A stretch of DNA of 6,271 nucleotides from Clostridiales bacterium (GTDB lineage Bacteria; Bacillota; Clostridia; Lutisporales; Lutisporaceae), in assembly GCA_012842725.1 (NCBI GenBank), contig DUSG01000141.1, forward strand, positions 1-6,271, given 5' to 3'. Each line of letters begins with the position of its first letter. Within the stretch, counting starts at the first letter, position 1. A program made the position numbers and the translations under genes. The notes below the pieces were generated by a model. It searched no databases and had not been told where the DNA came from. It saw only the letters and a list, made by a program, of their open reading frames with translations. This document shows, piece by piece, positions 1-5,178 of the stretch.

Positions 1-1125
1 AATCATTTCTCCATGTTCCCCTATTTGAGGAGCAGGATCCTTAGGAACTTCTTCTTCCAAACCGGATATCTTTATTGGGTTTCCGGCAACTTTAATCTTA
101 CCGACTCCAGGTTGTTCAACTTCTATCAGCATATTTCTAGCTTTAACCTGAGGATCTTCGAAAAGTTTGTCAATTGTATTTATAGGGCTGCAAGGTACTC
201 CGTTTTTATTCAGGTATTCATCCCACTCAGCCGTAGTCTTCTGGCTTAATATCTCTTCCATGTAAACCTTCAATTTATCAACATTTTTCACTCTGTCTGG
301 GTTTGTTTTAAATATGTCCATATTTAGGAGGTCTTCTCTGCCTACCAGCTTGCAGAAGTTTTCCCAAAGCTTATCGTTTCCGCAGGCTATTATCACATAG
401 CTGTCTTTTGTTTTATATGCTTCAAAAGGAGCTATGGATGGGTGCCTTGCACCAAGAGGCTTTGGAATTTCTCCTGTAAAGGCATATCTGGATATTGCGT
501 TTTCCAATATGGAAATCTGACCATCCAACATAGCCACGTCTACCATTCGCCCTTGGCCGGTTATTTCTCTGTCTGCCAAAGCTGCCAATACACCTATGGC
601 GCCATACATACCGGCAATAATATCTCCTATGGAGGTTCCTACACGTACCGGTGCTCCTCCTTCTTCACCGGTTATGCTCATAATACCTCCCATGCCTTGC
701 ACAATCATATCATAGGCAGGGCGTCTGGAATATGGACCTGATTGGCCAAAACCAGACATGGTTGCAAATATAAGTCTTGGATTTATCTTCTTAAGTTCTT
801 CATAACCTAGCCCCAATTTTTCCATGGTACCAGGTCTGAAGTTTTCTGTAACAACGTCTACTTTTTTTACAAGCTCTTTTATTATTTCTATAGCTTTGGG
901 AGATTTCAAATCAAGTGCTATACTCTTTTTGCCCCTGTTAATGCTTATGAAGTAAGCGCTCTGTCCATTGATGAAGGGGCCAAAGTCCCTGGAATCGTCT
1001 CCTGTGCCTGGACGTTCAACCTTGATTATTTCTGCACCCATATTTGCCAGTATCATGGTACAGTATGGTCCTGCCAAGACTCTTGTAAAGTCTAGCACCT
1101 TAATGTGCTCAAGGGGCTTTCTCAT
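1..1125 (-). CDS. CaiB/BaiF family (class III) CoA-transferase, C-terminus cut by window edge
   Basis: The frame starts at an ATG at 1125 and stays open for 375 codons to position 1, with no stop, so the gene is 3'-partial. Family members are usually about 390-410 residues, so only some 15-35 residues should be missing. Family hallmarks seen in the translation are the N-terminal VLDFTRVLAGPYCTMILANMGAEIIKVE (residues 10-37), NRGKKSIALDLKS (63-75), ENFRPGTMEKLGLGYE (94-109), SGFGQSGPYSRRPAYD (124-139) and GTSIGDIIAGMYGA (163-176). Asp168 in the GDxxxG motif aligns with the catalytic aspartate that forms the acyl-enzyme anhydride in formyl-CoA transferase. The family moves CoA between carboxylic acids in the cytosol; the acids used here cannot be told from sequence. 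It starts 16 bases after the DUF1116 stop with a strong AGGAGGT site, so it belongs to the same operon. The product call is secure, the substrate unknown. Confidence 0.95.
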   Translation of the reverse strand, partial: MRKPLEHIKVLDFTRVLAGPYCTMILANMGAEIIKVERPGTGDDSRDFGPFINGQSAYFISINRGKKSIALDLKSPKAIEIIKELVKKVDVVTENFRPGTMEKLGLGYEELKKINPRLIFATMSGFGQSGPYSRRPAYDMIVQGMGGIMSITGEEGGAPVRVGTSIGDIIAGMYGAIGVLAALADREITGQGRMVDVAMLDGQISILENAISRYAFTGEIPKPLGARHPSIAPFEAYKTKDSYVIIACGNDKLWENFCKLVGREDLLNMDIFKTNPDRVKNVDKLKVYMEEILSQKTTAEWDEYLNKNGVPCSPINTIDKLFEDPQVKARNMLIEVEQPGVGKIKVAGNPIKISGLEEEVPKDPAPQIGEHGEMI

Positions 1126-1132
1126 AATTGGC

Positions 1133-1139
1133 ACCTCCT
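1133..1139 (-). promoter_or_regulatory. Ribosome binding site of the CoA-transferase gene
   Basis: AGGAGGT, a full Shine-Dalgarno match, lies 7 bases before the ATG at 1125, in the 16-base gap after the DUF1116 stop. It fixes the start of a gene whose other end lies outside the window. Confidence 0.85.
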
Positions 1140-1141
1140 GA

Positions 1142-2410
1142 TTAAACCAATCCTTCTTTCTCTAACTCCGCTACAAAAGCTTCCAGTGCGTCTTCAAAGC
1201 ATTTCATAGGTGGATTAACAAGTCCTGCTCCTACCTGACCAACACCTGGATCCTTATGTGCTATTCCTGTGTTAATTATAGGCAATATACCTGTTTCAAC
1301 AACTTTTCTTATATCAATACCTGTAGGTGTTCCTCTGAAGTTCAATGCAGGTATGGTGTACATCTTATTTTCTTCAGTTGTTATTTCATACATGCTTGTT
1401 GTATAGTTGACAGCATCCTTTGGAGTACCTCCTACAAACAATACGATTGCAGGAGCAGCGGCCATTGCAAATCCGCCATAACCACAGGTCTCTGTTATGC
1501 AGCTGTCGCCAATATCTCTGTTAGCATCTTTTTCTGAGAAGCCTGGGAAATATAATCCTTTAATATAGTTTGCAGGTGCTGTAAACCATCTATTGCCAAG
1601 TCCAGATACCCTGATCCCGAATTCAGTTCCGTTTCTTGACATGGTGTAAACTATAGTGCTGTACTTGATTCCCGCAGCTGCATCCAATGTGCATTTTGCA
1701 GCTGGCATTGTAAGATTTAATACAAAGTGATCGTTGCCTTGCATAAATCTCAATACGTCAGCTTTATCTTTCTGCGAGAAGCTGGTTTCAACAATGTATG
1801 GAGCAAACTCTCTAACAAACATGCTTGTGCCTGCTTTGTTCCTGTTGTGACCTTCGTCGCCCATTTGAATCATTTGGGCAATCATAGTCTTAAGGTCATA
1901 TGGTCCATGCAATTTTATGGCTTCCTTCATTACAGGTCCTAAAACTCTTTCCATCCATTTTAGTCTTTCGATAACTTCAGGTCCATATGCACCAAATCTA
2001 AGAGCTTTGCCTAAACCTTCGTTCATATTGCAATATGCATAGTTGCCATATGTCTTATTCTGAATAACCCAGACGGGCATGGAATAAGAAGTAACACCTG
2101 CCATAGGTCCAACAGAGCTGTGTTCATGACAGGAACCAAATTCTATTTCTCCTGAAGCTGCAAGCTTTTCTGCTTCTTCAGCATCTTTTGCCAAGCCTTC
2201 ATATATGAGGGCACCCATTATTGCACCTCTTAGAGGCCCGCTCATGTTTTCCCATTTGCAAGGTGGTCCTGCATGGAAAATTGTTTTTTTGGTCATGCCA
2301 GGTATAACTTCACCAGCAGTTGATACATCTACTAAAGTAGGTTGACCGTTTTGAATGATTTCCAATGCTTTCTTATTGGCTTGTTCAATTAATTGTTCTA
2401 TATTTGCCAA
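1142..2410 (-). CDS. allG: DUF1116 protein, AllG/YlbE/YahG family (putative oxamate carbamoyltransferase-type subunit)
   Basis: The 422-residue protein has the usual length for the family (about 420 in E. coli YlbE) and matches YlbE/YahG from end to end. Conserved blocks are FHAGPPCKWENMSGPLRGA (residues 45-63), CHEHSSVGPMAGVTS (94-108), YCNMNEGLGKALRFGAYG (126-143), GDEGHNRN (184-191), SRNGTEFGIRVSGLGNRWF (258-276), GDSCITETCGYGG (301-313) and DIRKVVETGILPIINTGIAH (366-385). No signal peptide or membrane segment is seen, so it should be cytosolic. In E. coli the DUF1116 protein AllG is reported to work with AllF and AllH as oxamate carbamoyltransferase. The presence of FdrA and DUF2877 genes in this operon supports the AllG rather than the YahG assignment, but the substrate is inferred. 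The start is a TTG at 2410 with a strong ribosome binding site; the next in-frame Met (residue 39) is too late because it would remove conserved N-terminal sequence. The gene symbol is used at family level. Confidence 0.93.
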   Translation of the reverse strand: MANIEQLIEQANKKALEIIQNGQPTLVDVSTAGEVIPGMTKKTIFHAGPPCKWENMSGPLRGAIMGALIYEGLAKDAEEAEKLAASGEIEFGSCHEHSSVGPMAGVTSYSMPVWVIQNKTYGNYAYCNMNEGLGKALRFGAYGPEVIERLKWMERVLGPVMKEAIKLHGPYDLKTMIAQMIQMGDEGHNRNKAGTSMFVREFAPYIVETSFSQKDKADVLRFMQGNDHFVLNLTMPAAKCTLDAAAGIKYSTIVYTMSRNGTEFGIRVSGLGNRWFTAPANYIKGLYFPGFSEKDANRDIGDSCITETCGYGGFAMAAAPAIVLFVGGTPKDAVNYTTSMYEITTEENKMYTIPALNFRGTPTGIDIRKVVETGILPIINTGIAHKDPGVGQVGAGLVNPPMKCFEDALEAFVAELEKEGLV

Positions 2411-2417
2411 TCTAATT

Positions 2418-2425
2418 CCTCCTTT
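2418..2425 (-). promoter_or_regulatory. Ribosome binding site that sets the TTG start of the DUF1116 gene
   Basis: AAAGGAGG lies 7 bases before the TTG at 2410. There is no ATG or GTG at this distance, and the next in-frame Met is codon 39, so this site decides for a TTG start. It sits in the 44-base spacer 2411-2454, in which I see no hairpin or other signal. Confidence 0.85.
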
Positions 2426-2454
2426 ATATTAAACTATAAGGTATTTGTTTTTGC

Positions 2455-2628
2455 TTATTTTCCTTTCAGCTTTGAAAGCAGGGATGCCATTTTTTTGTTT
2501 CCGCCTGCCACCGGTCTCCAATCCACGTGGACAACTTCTACGTTTTGTGATTTCAAATCGGTAGCAAAGGAACGTAAGCCCATATTTATGACTTTAAGTT
2601 CTTGTTTGAATAATTCATTGACTTTCAT
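2455..2628 (-). CDS. Small FdrA-tail protein (stand-alone C-terminal segment of FdrA)
   Basis: A 57-residue protein starts with MKVNELFKQELKVINMGLRS and ends with a TAA at 2455-2457. The segment VINMGLRSFATDLKSQ (residues 13-28), followed by VVHVDWRPVAGGNKK (32-46), closely matches the extreme C-terminus of E. coli FdrA as I remember it (VINIGLRSFALELQS, then VVHYQWSPVAGGNKK). In E. coli this segment is fused to FdrA; here it is its own gene. The ATG lies one base after the FdrA stop, in the +1 frame, and has its own ribosome binding site inside the end of fdrA, so the two genes are probably translationally coupled. Short stand-alone 'fdrA domain' proteins are known from other Firmicutes, which argues for a real split rather than a damaged gene. 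It probably acts as a small subunit completing the FdrA/AllF protein; this role is inferred. It is rich in Lys with no membrane segment or signal peptide. Confidence 0.88.
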   Translation of the reverse strand: MKVNELFKQELKVINMGLRSFATDLKSQNVEVVHVDWRPVAGGNKKMASLLSKLKGK

Positions 2629-2629
2629 T

Positions 2630-4180
2630 TTACAACCCCCTAACCACTTTCATTGCAAACCTGACAGCCTGAGCATTGCTGGGCATCAATATAACTCCGG
2701 CGTCTTTCAGCTTCTTAACCTGCTGGTCATAATTCTGAGGGTCTGCTTTTGTACCGCAAACATAGGCTACTACGGAAAGATATTGACCTCTGTCTGCAAA
2801 TTTCTTCTTAGCCAGTTTTATATGTTCTACAAGGCTTCCTGCAGGATCTTCATTGGAGCCGTAGCCAAGAACTACATCCAATAGTAATACTGCTACTTCC
2901 TCATCTTCCGCTTCTTTTAATATCATCTGCTGCCTCATATAGGAATCTATCATAGGATGCGGTCTACCTCTGGTAAATTCGTCGTCACCTAAATCCAACG
3001 CTGTATGTTCAAAGCTCTTCTTGCTGTCCTTCAATTGATATTCTTCTGAAAGGGCTATGTTGGAATAAATACCGCCGAACTCTTTAGTAAACATCTTCAA
3101 TGCTTCGTCACATAGAGTTCCACCGGAGAACAATCCTCTCAGATATTTCTGCTTGGGTGACATTTTGGCTCTCTCTTCAGCTGCCATTTTGTCTATAATT
3201 TCTTCAGATTCCTCAAATAAAGGCGCATCTTTGGGTTCTTCTCCTTTTGCCAATGCTACTGCCTTAAAGGCTGCATCTTCCAAGCTGTTGGCAGCAATGA
3301 AACCATACTTTCTTACAAGCTCATCGTCACCGCCTATGAAGCATACCACAGCTTTTTTGCCTGCTTCCTTAAGGGTTTTCAGCACTTTCTCCGCTATTTC
3401 ATAAGCCGGCGGCTTGGAAACCAAAACTATAACCTCTGTCTCAGGGTCAGCTGCAAGCGCTTGGATTCCTAAAGTCATCATTAGACCGCCTATTTCTTTC
3501 TTCAGGTCTCTTCCGCCTGTACCGATTACCTGAGAGCAGCCTCCACCAAGCCTATCTATTTGAACCATTACTTCCTGAGTACCTGTACCTGATGCTCCCA
3601 CAATTCCGATATTACCTTTTCTTACCTTATTGCAGAAGCAAAGAGGTACTTGATTTATCATTGCAGTTCCACAGTCAGGGCCCATCATAAGAAGTCCCTT
3701 TGATACAGCCAGTTCCTTCAGTTCTCTTTCCTGTTCTATTGTAACATTGTCGCTGAACAACATTACATGTTTATCATTTTCAAGGGCCTTTCTTGCTTCG
3801 TCAGCTGCATACGCTCCAGGAAGGGATATTACCACCATGTTTGAATCAGGCATATATTTGATGGCGCTGTCCAATGTAGGTGGGTTATAATCATCCCCGG
3901 CATCTGATTTTTTCTTGTTCAACAACTCTTCAACCTTAGCCACTATTTCATCAAATTTATCTTCTTTCATTCTAACGGCAATAATCAAGTCGTTGGGTGT
4001 AGCATTCTTTGTTTCGTCATTCAGGAGACCTACATTATTAAGCAAATCCTTATTAAGATCCGTTCCCATTACCACAACCGCATTTTCCACGTCGTCTCTT
4101 GCTTCAATTTCTTTTGTTATAAGCATAAGTGTTACAGAATCATAATAGGAATTTTCCTTTATGAGCCACTTAGCGATCAT
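2630..4180 (-). CDS. fdrA: FdrA/AllF-like acyl-CoA synthetase-fold protein (putative oxamate carbamoyltransferase-type subunit)
   Basis: This 516-residue protein matches E. coli FdrA (AllF, about 555 residues) along its length but lacks the last segment, which is encoded by the next gene. The fold is related to succinyl-CoA synthetase. Visible blocks are NATPNDLIIAVR (residues 59-70), PGAYAADEARKAL (121-133), MLFSDNVTIEQE (140-151), MGPDCGTAMI (166-175), the glycine-rich nucleotide/CoA-binding-like GIVGASGTGTQE (192-203), IGTGGRDL (219-226), LVSKPP (253-258), GLFSGGTLCDEA (349-360), DLGDDEFTRGRPHPMID (396-412) and DVVLGYGSNEDPAGSL (435-450). His408 in GRPHPMID is also present in E. coli FdrA. 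The E. coli protein is reported to be part of oxamate carbamoyltransferase with AllG and AllH; the old name (fdrA) does not indicate fumarate reductase. The start at 4180 has AAGGAGGT 6 bases upstream (4187-4194). It follows the DUF2877 stop by 17 bases. Family assignment is secure; substrate is inferred. Confidence 0.94.
   Translation of the reverse strand: MIAKWLIKENSYYDSVTLMLITKEIEARDDVENAVVVMGTDLNKDLLNNVGLLNDETKNATPNDLIIAVRMKEDKFDEIVAKVEELLNKKKSDAGDDYNPPTLDSAIKYMPDSNMVVISLPGAYAADEARKALENDKHVMLFSDNVTIEQERELKELAVSKGLLMMGPDCGTAMINQVPLCFCNKVRKGNIGIVGASGTGTQEVMVQIDRLGGGCSQVIGTGGRDLKKEIGGLMMTLGIQALAADPETEVIVLVSKPPAYEIAEKVLKTLKEAGKKAVVCFIGGDDELVRKYGFIAANSLEDAAFKAVALAKGEEPKDAPLFEESEEIIDKMAAEERAKMSPKQKYLRGLFSGGTLCDEALKMFTKEFGGIYSNIALSEEYQLKDSKKSFEHTALDLGDDEFTRGRPHPMIDSYMRQQMILKEAEDEEVAVLLLDVVLGYGSNEDPAGSLVEHIKLAKKKFADRGQYLSVVAYVCGTKADPQNYDQQVKKLKDAGVILMPSNAQAVRFAMKVVRGL
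2636..2641 (-). promoter_or_regulatory. Ribosome binding site of the small FdrA-tail gene, inside the fdrA 3' end
   Basis: AGGGGG lies 7 bases before the ATG at 2628 and overlaps the last codons of fdrA (Arg-Gly-Leu-stop). Its presence shows that the downstream frame has its own initiation signal. A ribosome stopping at the fdrA TAA would already cover this start, consistent with coupled translation. Confidence 0.75.
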
Positions 4181-4186
4181 TTTATT

Positions 4187-4194
4187 ACCTCCTT
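4187..4194 (-). promoter_or_regulatory. Ribosome binding site of fdrA
   Basis: AAGGAGGT, a near-perfect Shine-Dalgarno, lies 6 bases before the ATG at 4180 in the 17-base gap after the DUF2877 stop. It is stronger than anything in front of the DUF2877 gene, so FdrA may be translated more efficiently than its upstream neighbour. Confidence 0.85.
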
Positions 4195-4197
4195 CTT

Positions 4198-5082
4198 TTA
4201 TGAATGGTTCATAACTTCTTCCATTCCAAATAATATACCTGCGGAAATATCCGAACCGGAACTGCTGCCTATTTTCATCATGTTTATAAAAGCTTTTTCT
4301 ATATCTTCGGTATTTTTATATAAAACCGATAATGCCATGTCTTCAATCCATTCCAGAAAACCGCCTGAAGCTCCCTGTCGAAGCATGTTATAACTTATTA
4401 TATTGGTCCTGGATTTTGCTTTATGAATTATGGGTTCCGTTATTTCTTTAAAAATCTCTTCATTCATCCTATAAAATTTGAATGATGCCATAACACCGAT
4501 TATAAAATCATCACCGGACGGTGTCAGGCCAGGACCTAGGCCAACCAATTCAAACAGTTTCTGCCCTGCTTCCTTATACCTTCTGCCAATAAACAAGCTG
4601 TCAAATTCTTTTAATATGGGTTCAGCGTATTTACCGTATATATTTGTTTGCCCTAACAGCCCGCTTTTATTTCCGCTTTCTTGTAGCAGTTTACCCAGAT
4701 ATTCTTTATTTGCTTTAACTTTAGACATATCTATAGGTATTGTATCATCTGCAACCTTTCTCGGGACGGTTTCAGCATCCTTCAGGCTTATAAATTTTCT
4801 GAAGTCTAAAAATTCCACTTTATTAAGCTCTATGGATTTAAGCTTTAAAAATTCCTCATGTCGGAGTATAATCCCTTGAGGCCCTATACAATAGCTTTCC
4901 GGAAGCACGGTAATTATCCAATCATTGAGGCCTATAAAATTCACTGCATGTTCAAAGGTCGAATGTACCTTCAGTTTGAAATCGGCATTATTCAAAATGT
5001 ATTCTACTCTGTCTCCTACTTTAAGAACTTTGATGGTACCATTAAAGTCCGTTGTCATCACCTTTTCCAATTTTATTTGCAT
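4198..5082 (-). CDS. allH: DUF2877 protein, AllH/YlbF family (putative oxamate carbamoyltransferase-type subunit)
   Basis: The 294-residue protein carries the DUF2877 signature GLGPGLTPSGDDFIIGVMAS (residues 181-200), a second conserved block RTNIISYNMLRQGASGGF (225-242) and a C-terminal glycine/serine stretch IGSSSGSDISAGILFG (271-286). It is slightly longer than E. coli YlbF (about 270). No signal peptide or membrane helix is seen. YlbF is reported as AllH, the third partner of AllF and AllG in oxamate carbamoyltransferase; the GDD motif could bind metal or phosphate, but that is a guess. It is the first gene after the 96-base spacer and so probably the first cistron of the catabolic operon. 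The start is uncertain. The ATG at 5082 has no clear Shine-Dalgarno (AAAGAA, AT-rich). Met9 at 5058 is preceded by GGAAAAGGTG, which is purine-rich but lies very close to the ATG. The gene symbol is used at family level. Confidence 0.9.
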   Translation of the reverse strand: MQIKLEKVMTTDFNGTIKVLKVGDRVEYILNNADFKLKVHSTFEHAVNFIGLNDWIITVLPESYCIGPQGIILRHEEFLKLKSIELNKVEFLDFRKFISLKDAETVPRKVADDTIPIDMSKVKANKEYLGKLLQESGNKSGLLGQTNIYGKYAEPILKEFDSLFIGRRYKEAGQKLFELVGLGPGLTPSGDDFIIGVMASFKFYRMNEEIFKEITEPIIHKAKSRTNIISYNMLRQGASGGFLEWIEDMALSVLYKNTEDIEKAFINMMKIGSSSGSDISAGILFGMEEVMNHS

Positions 5083-5178
5083 ATTTTTATAATTCTTTAT
5101 AATATGTCATAATCCTTTGTTTATATATTATAAAGTTAATATGATTTCTATTATATTTTTTGTATATAATTTATATTT
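5083..5178 (-). promoter_or_regulatory. AT-rich spacer between pucR-like gene and the operon; likely promoter/operator region
   Basis: This 96-base gap is the only place in the window with room for a promoter. It is very AT-rich. Two exact TATAAT hexamers read on the minus strand at 5127-5132 and 5150-5155, but neither has a recognisable TTGACA-like -35 at 16-18 bases. That would fit a promoter needing an activator such as PucR, or no promoter at all. An exact 10-base repeat (ttatattttt on the plus strand) occurs at 5151-5160 and 5171-5180, 20 bases apart; in such AT-rich sequence it may be chance. I see no GC-rich hairpin followed by a T-run, so no terminator separates the regulator gene from the operon, and co-transcription is possible. 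I see no clear match to the Bacillus PucR box. Confidence 0.35.

Noticed and set aside
442..741. Plus-strand open frame of 99 codons, and similar plus-strand frames at 13-249, 1256-1537, 1727-1942, 2393-2884, 3153-3404, 3915-4145, 4478-4879, 4858-5112 and 5117-5329
   Set aside because: All or nearly all of each lies opposite well-supported minus-strand genes, apart from ends falling in spacers. The translations resemble no family, are odd in composition (cysteine/tyrosine-rich or serine/leucine-rich) and lack context, so they are shadows.
2455..2640. fdrA as a pseudogene broken near its 3' end
   Set aside because: Both parts are intact, well conserved and separately initiated, and stand-alone versions of the small segment are known in Firmicutes. 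A damaged gene would not be expected to have a fitted start signal.
2626..2647. Programmed +1 frameshift joining fdrA to the small downstream gene
   Set aside because: The G-run before the fdrA stop could be slippery, but the downstream frame has its own ATG and a well-placed AGGGGG site. Termination followed by re-initiation explains the arrangement more simply.
2630..4180. Fumarate reductase-related function implied by the fdrA name
   Set aside because: The protein has no flavin or fumarate reductase motifs; the name is historical and the fold is succinyl-CoA synthetase-related.
5087..5110. Seven-codon leader peptide gene upstream of the DUF2877 gene
   Set aside because: It has AAAGG only 3 bases before its ATG, no run of regulatory codons and no attenuator hairpin; likely chance in AT-rich sequence.
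5083..5178. Riboswitch or intrinsic terminator in the spacer
   Set aside because: The gap is only 96 bases of AT-rich DNA with no GC stem followed by a T-run and no recognisable riboswitch core.
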